Positions 43,980 to 52,311 of a stretch of DNA of 64,000 bases are shown here, in pieces. Numbering within the stretch: the first letter of the stretch is position 1; every line of letters starts with the position of its first letter. The position numbers were made by a program, and so were the translations under genes. Under the pieces are notes generated by a model. It saw only the letters and a list, made by a program, of their open reading frames with translations, was not told the origin of the DNA and ran no database searches. The stretch covers positions 1 through 64,000 of the forward strand of contig NZ_JAHNZT010000018.1 of the NCBI RefSeq assembly GCF_019039035.1, in the 5' to 3' direction. This DNA comes from Citreicoccus inhibens. Lineage in GTDB: Bacteria > Myxococcota > Myxococcia > Myxococcales > Myxococcaceae.

Positions 43980-45464
43980 TCACCGGGTCAGGAGCTGAAG
44001 CGCTCGCATGGACTGGGGGTCATCCACGCCCGGCAGGGCATCCAACGGCCCCTCCCAGGGGACGACCACTTCGGGAACCAGGGGCTCGTCCTGCAACTCG
44101 CGCCCCCGAGGCGTCCTCAGCTTGCCCACCGACACCATCAGCGCCGAGCCGTCCACGAGGGGGAACAGCCCGTGCACCAGCCCCTTGCCATGCGAGCGCC
44201 GGCCCACCAGCACCGCCCGCCCATGGGCCTGGAGCGCGCCCGCCAACAGCTCCGCCGCGCTCGCCGTTCCTCCGTCCACGAGCACCACGAGCGGCCCGTC
44301 CACCTCGCGCTGCCCCTCGGCCCACAGCGGGACACCCTCCGCGGAACGACCCGCCAGCGCTCCGTCACTGTTCGCGCGCATCGCCCCCGGGGCGCCACTC
44401 CCGCCGCTGCCCGTCGGCGGGGCGCTCTCGGCACGGCGCAGCTGGGGGGCCGCGCTTCCCGCCAGGCTCGTGGGCAACAGGCCCCCGCTGGCGCGGCTCG
44501 CGACAGGTGCATCACTCGCGCGGCCCGTTGGCGGTGGCTCCGCGCCGGCGTGGCTCGGGCCGGGAGACTCGCCCGCGGCACGACTGAGGAGCGGCGCATC
44601 ACCTTCGGAGCGGGTCACGCGCAGACCGACTTCAACGGGCCCCAGAAAGAGCGCCGCCACCCGGAGCACTTCGTCCACGCGGCCCCCTGGGTTGTGGCGC
44701 AGGTCGAGCATGAGCCGGTCCGCGCCCTCCTTCCGCAGCGCCGCGAGCGCCGCGCGCACTTCGTTGGCCGTCCCGGCGGAGAACATCTCCACGCGCACGT
44801 AGCCCACGGCCCGGCCGCCTTCTCGCATGATGCGCCACTGCACCGGACGCAGCCAGGTGTCGCGCTGCTCGCGCACCAGCGTCACCGTGTGGACCTGCGT
44901 GCCGTGACGAACCTCCAGCGAGACGGGGGTGCCCGCGACGCCGCGAAGCAGCACGCCGGCGACCTCCAACTTCATGCCGCGCGCGGGTCTGCCGTCGATG
45001 GACTCCACGATGTCCCCGGGATGGATTCCCGCGCGCGACGCGGGCGAGTCTCGCAGCGGCGTCACCACCATGAGCGTCCGCGAGCGCGAGTCCACGTCCA
45101 GGCCCAGCACCTCCGGCAACCCCACGCCCACGCCCGCGCCGCCCGCCAGCTCCCGCTCCAGGCCCTCGCGTTGTTCGGGCTCCAGCAGCCGCGTGGCGGG
45201 CTCGTTCAACACGGTGGTGATGGCGCGGATGCGCGCCCAGGCCTCGCGCTGCGTCGCGGGTGGCGTGCCCGCGTGGCGCACGTCCTCGCCTCGCTTCACC
45301 GCCTCGGGATTCATGAACTCGCGCAGGAGGACCCCCCAGGCCTCATCCACCAACGACTCGGGGGTCCCCGAGGTGTTCGCGACCGTCGGGGTCACCGGCG
45401 CGGGCACGGTGCGCGTCGCACACGCGGAGAGCGCCAGGCCCAGGGCGAGGAGAAGGGGTCTCAT
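43980..45464 (-). CDS. S41-family C-terminal processing protease, lipoprotein form
   Basis: This 494-residue protein is a CtpA/S41-type serine protease. It starts with a signal peptide and lipobox LSAC (Cys15). A PDZ-like region with PASRAGIHPGDIVESIDG spans about 115-200. The protease core has MLDLRHNPGG at 252-260, the nucleophile Ser402 in GGTASAAELL, and Lys427 in RSHGKGLVHG, the usual Ser-Lys dyad. Between strands of the core lies an unusual Pro/Ala/Ser/Gly-rich insert (about 289-380). Such proteases act in the periplasm on envelope proteins. The ATG at 45464 is chosen for its signal peptide. Confidence 0.88.
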   Translation of the reverse strand: MRPLLLALGLALSACATRTVPAPVTPTVANTSGTPESLVDEAWGVLLREFMNPEAVKRGEDVRHAGTPPATQREAWARIRAITTVLNEPATRLLEPEQREGLERELAGGAGVGVGLPEVLGLDVDSRSRTLMVVTPLRDSPASRAGIHPGDIVESIDGRPARGMKLEVAGVLLRGVAGTPVSLEVRHGTQVHTVTLVREQRDTWLRPVQWRIMREGGRAVGYVRVEMFSAGTANEVRAALAALRKEGADRLMLDLRHNPGGRVDEVLRVAALFLGPVEVGLRVTRSEGDAPLLSRAAGESPGPSHAGAEPPPTGRASDAPVASRASGGLLPTSLAGSAAPQLRRAESAPPTGSGGSGAPGAMRANSDGALAGRSAEGVPLWAEGQREVDGPLVVLVDGGTASAAELLAGALQAHGRAVLVGRRSHGKGLVHGLFPLVDGSALMVSVGKLRTPRGRELQDEPLVPEVVVPWEGPLDALPGVDDPQSMRALQLLTR

Positions 45465-45521
45465 GGGCGCGAGCATACATAGGTGCCCACCTGCTGGATG
45501 GGCCTCTGGTAGAAGCCGCGC

Positions 45522-45890
45522 ATGGCCAAAGACGTCCTGTTGCTCGAGTACTCGGGCTGCGACACCTGCCGCAAGGCTCGCAAGTGGCTGGATACCCAAG
45601 GGGTGACCTACACGGTTCGCCCCATCGTCGAGTCCCCACCCACCGCGACCGAGCTGCAAACGTGGATCGCCCGCAGCGGCCTCCCCGTGCGCAAGTGGCT
45701 CAACACCAGCGGGCAGAGCTATCGGGCGCTGGGGAAGGCCTCGGTGGACGCCGCGTCAGAGGCGCAGCTGCGCGAGTGGCTCGCGCAGGATGGCAAGCTG
45801 GTGAAGCGGCCCGTGCTCATCACCTCGGACCGGGTCCTCGTCGGCTTCAAGCCCGAGGCCTACGGCGAGCTGTTCTCCGCGCGCGGATAG
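45522..45890 (+). CDS. ArsC/Spx/MgsR-family thioredoxin-fold protein
   Basis: This 122-residue protein has the family opening EYSGCDTCRKARKWL, whose CxxC pair is typical of Spx and MgsR. It continues with KWLNTSGQSYRALG and ends with KRPVLITSDRVLVGF. The latter matches the RPhi-VDG-type ending of ArsC-like proteins. The two cysteines suit an Spx/YffB-like redox switch rather than the single-Cys ArsC arsenate reductase, so I do not assign an arsenate role. The start codon is at 45522, 57 bases from the divergent S41 gene start. Its 3' end overlaps the convergent hydrolase gene by 31 bases. Confidence 0.85.
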   Translation: MAKDVLLLEYSGCDTCRKARKWLDTQGVTYTVRPIVESPPTATELQTWIARSGLPVRKWLNTSGQSYRALGKASVDAASEAQLREWLAQDGKLVKRPVLITSDRVLVGFKPEAYGELFSARG

Positions 45891-46789
45891 GCCGCCAGCG
45901 CCGCGGAGAAGAACGCACGGAGCTGGTGCGCATAGCCCACTGGATCCACCCGTGCGTATTCGCCGTGCGTCGCGCCGGGGACGCGCCACAGCGTCCTCGG
46001 CTCGTGCGCGGCGCGGTAGAGGCTGCCATCCAACTTGGCGGGCCCATCCGGATCCGTGTCGCCGTTGATGAGCAACAGCGCACGTCCCTCCAGCCGCGCC
46101 ATTCCATCCAACGGGCGCACCGCGTCCACGTCCACGCCCGCGCGACGCAGGCTCCACACGACGGGCAGCGAGTTGAGCCGCCCCAGGCGCCCGCCGTAGC
46201 AGGAGTGCACGTCCGCCTCCAACACGGGGAAGGCGCCCACCGCCGCCACCGCGCGCACGCGGGGCTCCTCCTGCGCCACCAGGAGCGCCGTGGCTCCGCC
46301 CATGGAGAACCCGAGCAATCCCAGACGTGAGGCCTCCACGTCGGGGCGCGAGGCGACGAACGCCAGCGCGGCGCGGACGTCTCCTCGCTCGCGATCGCCC
46401 CAGGTGACCGCGTCTCCATCGCTCTCTCCCTGCGCGCGCAGGTCGAAGAGCAGGACGCCGTGGCCCGCCTCCGCGAGCGCACGCGCTTCGAAGAGCAGCT
46501 GCGCCCGGTTGGCCGCGAAGCCATGCACCAGCACCACCGCGGAGCCATCTCGTGAGGGGACGTACCAGCCGCGGAGCGCATGACCCTCCGGTCCCTGGAA
46601 GGACACGCGCTCCATGCCCGCGAGTGGGCCGGTGGCGTCCGGCGGGACGACGGGCACGCGCGAGGGGTGGAGCATGCCCTGCGCGGTGCGCCATCCCTGC
46701 CAGCCCAGGACCGCCGGAAGGCCCACCCCACCCAGAGCCAGCCCGAGCGCGACGAGGCGAGGAAGGACTGCGCGAACAGAGGTCGTCAT
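45860..46789 (-). CDS. Membrane-anchored alpha/beta hydrolase
   Basis: This 309-residue protein has an N-terminal hydrophobic helix (about 7-30) and an alpha/beta hydrolase domain. The nucleophile elbow is LLGFSMGGATA. The oxyanion-side LVHGFAANRAQ motif and the final His in PGATHGEY are in place, with an acidic residue in NGDTDPDG. It resembles the BAAT/Hydrolase_4 group. The membrane anchor places it at the inner membrane, with the enzyme probably outside. Its last 31 bases overlap the convergent Spx/ArsC-like gene. Substrate unknown. Confidence 0.85.
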   Translation of the reverse strand: MTTSVRAVLPRLVALGLALGGVGLPAVLGWQGWRTAQGMLHPSRVPVVPPDATGPLAGMERVSFQGPEGHALRGWYVPSRDGSAVVLVHGFAANRAQLLFEARALAEAGHGVLLFDLRAQGESDGDAVTWGDRERGDVRAALAFVASRPDVEASRLGLLGFSMGGATALLVAQEEPRVRAVAAVGAFPVLEADVHSCYGGRLGRLNSLPVVWSLRRAGVDVDAVRPLDGMARLEGRALLLINGDTDPDGPAKLDGSLYRAAHEPRTLWRVPGATHGEYARVDPVGYAHQLRAFFSAALAAYPRAENSSP

Positions 46790-46865
46790 CGGCGGAAGCC
46801 CGGCGAGAAGGAGCGAGCGCGCCAGCGTAGCCGAGACGGACTTGATTCACGCCCCCTCGCGCGGT

Positions 46866-46896
46866 GGCGGGCAGGGCAATGGCTCCCCTGCCCGCC
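46866..46896. terminator. Perfect 11-base hairpin between divergent genes
   Basis: GGCGGGCAGGG and CCCTGCCCGCC pair perfectly around a 9-base loop. It lies upstream of the start at 46942 and so would be in the leader of that gene or at the end of an unseen transcript. Its role is undecided: attenuator, terminator or operator. Confidence 0.35.
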
Positions 46897-46941
46897 CGTC
46901 GTCGCGCGGGCCGACCGTTGCCAGACTCGAGGGGCATGGAG

Positions 46942-47796
46942 ATGGGAGCCAAGCGGCCCCTGGGAGAGATCCTCCTGGCGATGGGCGTGGTGGACAGGGC
47001 CCAGCTCCGGCTCGGGTTGGTGCACCACTACGAGGTGCACGTCCCCCTCGGCCGGGCGCTGGTGCGGGAAGGCGTGTGCACGGAGGCGGACGTCCTGCGG
47101 GGCCTTGCCGCGCAAGCGGGCGTGGACGCGGTGGACCTGGACCACGAGCCCTTGGACCGAGCCCTCACCTCGCTCGTCCCGGCGCGCATCGCCCGGCAGT
47201 ACCGAGTCATTCCCTTGCGCATCGAGCAGCGCGACGAGCGCGAGGTGCTCCATCTCGCCCTGCCCGCGCCGGTCTCGCTGGAGGCCGTGGACGACGTGCG
47301 CGCCATCTCCGGCAAGGCGCGCGTCGAGCCGCACCTCGCCGCGGACAGCGCCCTCACCCGCGCGCTGGGCACGATGTACGGAATCCACGAGGCCGCGGAC
47401 TTCACGGCCCCTTCCGAAGCGGCCACCGCCCCCGAGTCTCCGCTCCTGCTCTACGGCTGGCCTCCCGTGACGGCGGTGCTCATCTCCCGAGCCCTGGCTC
47501 GACACCGGATTCCGTCGCGCACCGCGACACCGCTGGAGGTGCTGCACACGCGCGCCAGCGACATCGTCATCGCGCCCATCCAGGCCATGGAGGGACTGCT
47601 CGCGGGCGAGGTCCGCATCGCGGGCGGGCTCATCGTGCACGGCAGCTCGGATGACGAGGGATTCGAGCGCGCACTGCGACTCGGAGCCCGCGGCTTCCTC
47701 GCCAATCCACGCGACGAAGAGCTGCTGCTGCGAGCGGTCCGCCGAGTCCTCCAGCGGCAGCGCGACCCCGAACCACGGGCCCCAGGCCTTCGGTGA
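46942..47796 (+). CDS. MshEN (GspE N-terminal) domain protein with pseudoreceiver-like C-terminus
   Basis: This 284-residue protein begins with an MshEN/T2SSE_N domain (about 1-145): PLGEILLAMGVVDRAQL, LGRALVREGVC, YRVIPLRIEQ. MshEN domains bind cyclic-di-GMP in some ATPases. The C-terminal part (about 167-275) has the alpha/beta pattern of a response-regulator receiver: LLLYGW, VIAPIQAM, GLIVHGS, ARGFLANPRD. It lacks the acidic pocket and phosphoacceptor. A protein with only these two parts probably signals through protein contacts. The ATG at 46942 has GAGGGG at spacing 7; the in-frame ATG at 46936 is too close. It is divergent from the hydrolase at 46789. Confidence 0.75.
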   Translation: MGAKRPLGEILLAMGVVDRAQLRLGLVHHYEVHVPLGRALVREGVCTEADVLRGLAAQAGVDAVDLDHEPLDRALTSLVPARIARQYRVIPLRIEQRDEREVLHLALPAPVSLEAVDDVRAISGKARVEPHLAADSALTRALGTMYGIHEAADFTAPSEAATAPESPLLLYGWPPVTAVLISRALARHRIPSRTATPLEVLHTRASDIVIAPIQAMEGLLAGEVRIAGGLIVHGSSDDEGFERALRLGARGFLANPRDEELLLRAVRRVLQRQRDPEPRAPGLR

Positions 47797-47853
47797 CGTG
47801 CGCTGGCCCGCGTCTCAAGAGCGGGCCAGTCCGTCACCCGCCAGCCGCGGCGC

Positions 47854-48765
47854 TCAGGGCGTGGCGACCACCGGCTCCGCGGCGTGGGAAGCGGAGGAGG
47901 CCCCGTGTCCACTGGCGCTGTGAGCCGTGCCGTGCGCGGGCGCGATGGCGTGGCGCGGCGCGGGCTCCAGGCCGAGCACGCCGAGCACCTCGGGATAGAC
48001 CTTGTCCGCGAAGTAGCGACCGCCCGCGACGGTGAAGTGGACGCCGTCCGTCATTCGCAGCCGCATGGGCTTGCGGAAGCCCTCCACGTGGGCCTCCTGG
48101 AGCGCGTGCCCCCGCGCGTCCGTGAAGAACGGATGCGTGTCCACGTGCACCGCGTCCTCGCGCGCGGCGATGACTTCACGCTGGAGCCCTCGGATGAGCG
48201 CCAGCTTCTTCTCGAAGCGGCGCAGCCCCGTCGTCGGCAGCTCCAACCAGACAATCTTCCGGCCCGGAGCCGCGATGACGCCCAGGAAGTCCTGCACGCG
48301 CTGCCGGTAGGCAGTCTCCCACTCGGCCTGTCCCCAGGCGATGGCCGAGCCGCCCGCCTTGTCGCGCAGCGCCTGCCCGTCATTGCCGCCCAGGATGACG
48401 ACCACCACCTCTGGCTGGTGCCGCTCCACCTCCTGGCGGCCCGCCTCCATCCAGTCGAAGAAGTCCGGGCGCGACAGCCCCGTCGAGGACTTCGCCTTGC
48501 GACGGCAGCGGACGCTCGGGTGCGCATCCAGCTCGGCTTGCAGGGTGTCTCCGAAGCCCGTGGCGATGAGGCTGTCGCCGAGCAGGAGCACCGTGTGCTC
48601 GGCACCAGGCGCGGGCGCGGGCGCGGGACGAGGCGTGGGCTGGACGGGGACCGCCGGCAGCACGGGCGCCGGGGACACGGCGCCCTCCGCGGGAGATGCC
48701 GCCCGCGAACCCATCGCGAACAGGGAAACGAAAAGGAGGAGCGAGCGCGTGAACCGGTTCCGCAT
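47854..48765 (-). CDS. Exported SGNH/GDSL-type hydrolase
   Basis: This 303-residue protein has a signal peptide (MRNRFTRSLLLFVSLFAMG) and a Pro/Ala linker. The SGNH blocks follow: block I LLLGDSLIATG with the nucleophile Ser, block III VILGGNDGQ with the Asn, and block V MTDGVHFTVAG with Asp and His. SGNH enzymes hydrolyse esters or deacetylate sugars and peptidoglycan; which applies here is not visible. The C-terminal tail is His/Ala/Ser-rich. The ATG at 48765 is chosen for the signal peptide; a GTG at 48792 is also possible. It lies 36 bases after the alpha/beta-hydrolase gene on the same strand. Confidence 0.82.
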   Translation of the reverse strand: MRNRFTRSLLLFVSLFAMGSRAASPAEGAVSPAPVLPAVPVQPTPRPAPAPAPGAEHTVLLLGDSLIATGFGDTLQAELDAHPSVRCRRKAKSSTGLSRPDFFDWMEAGRQEVERHQPEVVVVILGGNDGQALRDKAGGSAIAWGQAEWETAYRQRVQDFLGVIAAPGRKIVWLELPTTGLRRFEKKLALIRGLQREVIAAREDAVHVDTHPFFTDARGHALQEAHVEGFRKPMRLRMTDGVHFTVAGGRYFADKVYPEVLGVLGLEPAPRHAIAPAHGTAHSASGHGASSASHAAEPVVATP

Positions 48766-48801
48766 CGGCGCCCGCAACCTACTCGGCCCCACGTGGTGAC
48801 G

Positions 48802-49581
48802 TCACCCCTTCGTCGCGGCCATCGACCGAGGCCACTCGGAACTTGACTCCACGGACAGCGCGGCCAACCACGGGCGCAGGAGGCGAGCGCACGCGTCCGG
48901 GTGGCTGAAGTAGGGCACGTGGCCCGCGCCCCGCAGCACATGCTGGGGCGTTCCCGGCGGCAGCGCCGCGGCCAGCCGGCCCAGCGTGCTCGGAGGAACC
49001 AGCACGTCTCGGTCACCTTGAATGCAGATGCAGGCCACGGGCAGCCGGCGCAGCTCCGGAGGAGGCGGCTCGGAGCGGATGGCGAACGCGCGATACAGCG
49101 TGGTGACGCGCTCCTCCCAGGTCGTGGGCACGACCTCCGCGACCTGCGCGCGCGGCAGGGGCTTCCATGCGGCCAGCGACGCGGCACCCCACCCCGGGCG
49201 GCCCAGGACGGCGATGGGCCCCATCATGCGGATGAGCCGACCACGAACACCCAGGTGCTCGGTGCGAGCGAACGAGCCGAGGAACGCCACCCCCCGCGTC
49301 GCTCCGCCCGCGGCCAGGTGCGCGGCCACCATCCCGCCGTAGGAGCTGGCCACCACCGCGTCCACCGGCCCCGCCGCGCGCAGCACCCTCGCGGCGAGCG
49401 AGCGAGCGCCCTGTGAGGCATGCACGCCCTCGGGATACTCGACGAGCACCGGCCGAGAGCACTCCGCCAGCCGCTCGGCCAACGCACGAAAGCCCGAACC
49501 CCGTGCCCCGAGCCCCGCCAAGAGGAGCACGCGAGGCCCCTCTGCCTGTCCGACTTCCGTGAGCTGTACCTCGCGACGCAT
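48802..49581 (-). CDS. Soluble alpha/beta hydrolase
   Basis: This 259-residue enzyme has an alpha/beta hydrolase fold without signal peptide. The nucleophile is Ser80 in ASSYGG. The acid appears in QGDRDVLVP, and the His in GAGHVPYFSHPD. The oxyanion-side segment is LLLAGLGARGSGF. It is of the short AB-hydrolase type close to esterases and biotin-pathway BioH-like enzymes, but a specific role is not assigned. The ATG at 49581 has GAGGAAG at ideal spacing. The SGNH hydrolase gene follows 36 bases later on the same strand, so they may form an operon. Confidence 0.85.
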   Translation of the reverse strand: MRREVQLTEVGQAEGPRVLLLAGLGARGSGFRALAERLAECSRPVLVEYPEGVHASQGARSLAARVLRAAGPVDAVVASSYGGMVAAHLAAGGATRGVAFLGSFARTEHLGVRGRLIRMMGPIAVLGRPGWGAASLAAWKPLPRAQVAEVVPTTWEERVTTLYRAFAIRSEPPPPELRRLPVACICIQGDRDVLVPPSTLGRLAAALPPGTPQHVLRGAGHVPYFSHPDACARLLRPWLAALSVESSSEWPRSMAATKG

Positions 49582-49729
49582 GCAATCTTCCTCGGGTGAG
49601 CGCGATGGCGAACACGGCGACGACGCGGCGTCTGCCCCGCGCCCGGCCCTTCGCAGGCTCCCAGGCGGCGACAGCAAGGGGAAGGCCGCCCGCCCTCCAC
49701 TTTCAGCCCGTGCACATCCGACGCGCGGT

Positions 49730-49932
49730 TCAGCCACGCGCCCGACGCTTCGCCCGCGCCACCGCCGCCACGCAGTCCTCCGCGCCAGGCACCTCGACGC
49801 ACCAGGACACGCCCCCGCGCGGAGAGCACGTCCGACCTGGGGCGTAGCGACGCCAGCCTCGCGCTGCGCCTCGGTGCGCTCGAACGCGACCGCGCCGGAC
49901 CAGCCGCAGACCCGGCACGACGCACTTCTCAC
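49730..49932 (-). pseudogene. Frameshifted small zinc-ribbon-like gene
   Basis: From a GTG at 49932 the minus strand encodes SCRVCGWSGAVAFERTEAQREAG. It reads like half of a C4 zinc ribbon. Around 49820-49850 the likely continuation switches to another frame: GGVSWCVEVPGAEDCVAAVARAKRR, ending in TGA (49732-49730). The two pieces together would be a protein of about 66 residues with two CxxC-like pairs. The frame shift makes it either a pseudogene or a programmed frameshift; the former is more likely. The surrounding gap 49582-49979 holds nothing else supported. Confidence 0.4.
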
Positions 49933-49979
49933 GCCTCGAATCGCCTCCCCCCGGACGCGGTGCGGCTCAGCGCGACACC

Positions 49980-50729
49980 TCAGCCACGCGCGGAGCGGTC
50001 CAGACCGAGGAAGGCGCGCGTCCGTGCATGGTTCGGCCGCGTGAGGACCTCGTCGGGCACACCTTCTTCGATGACGCGCCCTCCGTGCAGCACGAGCACC
50101 CGCGAGGCCAGCTCGCGCGCGAAGCGCATCTCGTGCGTCACCGCCACCATCGTCAGGCCCTCCGCGCGCAGGCCCGCCAGCAGGTCCACCAGCTCGCCCA
50201 CTCGCTCCGGATCCAACGCGCTGGTGGGCTCGTCCAGGAGCAACACCTCCGGATCCATCGCCAGCGCTCGCGCGATGGCCACCCGCTGCTGCTCCCCTCC
50301 CGACAGCGCCGCTGGGTACGCGCTCTCGCGATGCGACAGCCCCACGCGCGCCAGCAGCGCCCTGCCGCGCTCGGTGGCCTCACGAACCCCGAGCCCTCGC
50401 ACGAACACCGGCGCCTCGATGACATTGCCCAGCGCGGTGCGGTGCGCGAACAGGTGCCACTGCTGAAAGACGAAGCCCACCCGCTGGCGGATGCGCCCCA
50501 GCACCGCCCCCTGCGACCGCCCACACCCCGGCCCCAGCGTGTCCCCCCCCACGCGCACCGAGCCCGCGTCAAACGACTCCAGCCCGTTGAGGCACCGCAG
50601 GAACGTGCTCTTGCCGCCCCCCGAAGGGCCCACCAGCGCCACCACCTCGCCGCGAGCGAACGTCGCGCTCACGCCGTCCAGCACGGCCTGTCCGTCGTAG
50701 CGCTTGCGCAGCTCCTTGACGTCAATCAT
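49980..50729 (-). CDS. ABC transporter ATP-binding protein, polar amino acid type
   Basis: This 249-residue ATPase powers the transporter encoded just upstream. It has Walker A GPSGGGKST, the Q-loop FVFQQWHLF, the signature LSGGEQQR, Walker B LLLDEPTSALD and the H-loop AVTHEM. The pattern matches GlnQ/HisP-type amino-acid importers. The ATG at 50729 overlaps the stop of the upstream gene by four bases (ATGA, 50726-50729), so both are made in step. The longer open frame that begins at 50807 overlaps the permease gene and is rejected. Confidence 0.94.
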   Translation of the reverse strand: MIDVKELRKRYDGQAVLDGVSATFARGEVVALVGPSGGGKSTFLRCLNGLESFDAGSVRVGGDTLGPGCGRSQGAVLGRIRQRVGFVFQQWHLFAHRTALGNVIEAPVFVRGLGVREATERGRALLARVGLSHRESAYPAALSGGEQQRVAIARALAMDPEVLLLDEPTSALDPERVGELVDLLAGLRAEGLTMVAVTHEMRFARELASRVLVLHGGRVIEEGVPDEVLTRPNHARTRAFLGLDRSARG

Positions 50730-52225
50730 CCACGCTCCAGTCGCGCCTCCAGACGCCTCGCCAACCGCGCCAGGGGATAGCTCATCGCCAGGTAGAGCGC
50801 GGCGCACAGCGCGCCGGGCACCAGCCAGCTGCGAACATCCACCGCGGTGATGGTCATCCGCTTCGTCAGCTCGACCACCGAGATGACCGACACGAGCGAG
50901 CTGTCCTTCAGGAGCGCGATGAAGTCGTTGGTCACGCCCGGCAACGCCACCCGGAACGCCTGCGGCATCACCACGCGCCGCAAGGCCAGCCGCAGCGGCA
51001 TGCCCAACGAGAGCGCGGCCTCCAACTGTCCGCGCGGCACCGCCTGCACCCCCGCGCGGTACACCTCGGCCTCGTAGGCGGCGTAGTTGAGCCCCAACCC
51101 CACCACCGACGCGCTCAGCGCGTCCAACCGCAGCACGCCCGCCAGCCCGTAGTACAAGACATACAGCTGCAACAGCACCGGCGTGCCTCGCAGCAGCTCC
51201 ACGTAGAGCGTGGAGGCCCGAGACACCACCCCGTTCCCGTACAGCCTCGCCAAGGCCAGGAGCACGCCCAGGGGAATGGCCACCGCCATGGCCAGCACCG
51301 ACACCAGCAGCGTCACGCCCGCGGCCTGGAGGAAGAGCACCGCCTGCCCCCAGCCCAGGTGCGCCGTGGACGTGTCCGCCAGGAGCGCCTTGGTGTCCGC
51401 CTCCGTCCAGTCCACCATGCGCTGCTCGGCGTCATCGTCGACGTGCCAGCGCTGGAAGATGGCGCGCAGCTCGCCCGAGCGCGCCAGCCGCGTCAGCGCC
51501 GCGTCCAACGCCGCGCGAAGGTCCTCCTCCCCCGGGCGCACGGCGATGGCGTAGTGCCCCTCCCCCACATCGCCCACCACGCGCAGCCTCGGGCGCGTCT
51601 GGCCGTAGCGCTCCGCGATGATGTCGTCCAGGAGCACCGCGTCCAGCCGCCCCTCCTCCAGGTCGATGTACGGCTCCTGCACGCCCTCGTAGGGCAGGGC
51701 CTGCGCCCCAACCCGCAGCAGCAGGTCCCACGCCTGCGAGTTGGCCAACGTGCCCACCCGCTTGCCCCGCAGCGACGCCAGGTCCGTGATGCGCGCGTCG
51801 CCCAGCCGGGCCATCAACCGTTGCTGGAAGACGTAGTAGGGCCGCGTGAAGAGGACTCGGCCCGCGCGCGCCGGAGTGACCTCCAACCCATTGAGCGCCA
51901 CGTCGAACGAGCCGCGATCCAACGACGGAATCAGGTTGGACCAATCGTTCTGCACGAACGCGGCGCGCACGCCCAGCTCGCGCGCCAGCGCGTCCGCCAG
52001 CTCCACCTCGAAGCCCCGCACGCCCCCCACCTGCTCGGGGTCCTCCATGACGTAGGGCTCGCCCCCTTGCGCGTCCCCACCCCACCGGAGCACCCCCGCC
52101 CGGCGCACGCGCTCCAGGCCCGTACCCGTCTCGTGGCCGCAGGCGGCGCACAACAGCACGAGCACCGCCAGCGCCCAGCGCCAGGTGTGTGGGGGCCGGG
52201 TCGCCCACGACCAGGGTTGTTCCAT
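50726..52225 (-). CDS. Fused substrate-binding protein and permease of an amino-acid ABC transporter
   Basis: This 499-residue protein joins two parts that are usually separate. A hydrophobic N-terminal signal (LVLLCAAC, with a lipobox-like ACG at about Cys29) is followed by a type II periplasmic binding domain (about 35-265) with SBP_bac_3 features: GFEVELADALARELG, DVALNGLEVTPAR and RPYYVFQQRL. A His/Gln/Arg-type permease follows (about 290-490), with LEAALSLGMPLRLALRRVVMPQA as the EAA loop and about four to five spans. Binding protein and channel are thus tethered, as in some Gram-positive glutamine transporters. Likely substrate: polar amino acids. Confidence 0.92.
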   Translation of the reverse strand: MEQPWSWATRPPHTWRWALAVLVLLCAACGHETGTGLERVRRAGVLRWGGDAQGGEPYVMEDPEQVGGVRGFEVELADALARELGVRAAFVQNDWSNLIPSLDRGSFDVALNGLEVTPARAGRVLFTRPYYVFQQRLMARLGDARITDLASLRGKRVGTLANSQAWDLLLRVGAQALPYEGVQEPYIDLEEGRLDAVLLDDIIAERYGQTRPRLRVVGDVGEGHYAIAVRPGEEDLRAALDAALTRLARSGELRAIFQRWHVDDDAEQRMVDWTEADTKALLADTSTAHLGWGQAVLFLQAAGVTLLVSVLAMAVAIPLGVLLALARLYGNGVVSRASTLYVELLRGTPVLLQLYVLYYGLAGVLRLDALSASVVGLGLNYAAYEAEVYRAGVQAVPRGQLEAALSLGMPLRLALRRVVMPQAFRVALPGVTNDFIALLKDSSLVSVISVVELTKRMTITAVDVRSWLVPGALCAALYLAMSYPLARLARRLEARLERG

Positions 52226-52311
52226 CTCGCTCGAGTTTTGGATGCCACCGACATAGGCGAAATCCGAGCGGCAGTGCGGTAGTTTGTCGCGACCTGAACT
52301 CCTGGATATTC

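Noticed and set aside
42312-45482. A plus-strand open frame of over 1000 codons across the flippase and S41 genes
   Set aside because: It crosses several real minus-strand genes and has shadow-type composition (Arg/His/Gln-rich).
45522-45890. Assignment of the Spx/ArsC-like gene as an arsenate reductase
   Set aside because: The CxxC and NTSG motifs suit Spx/MgsR-like proteins and no ars gene is nearby.
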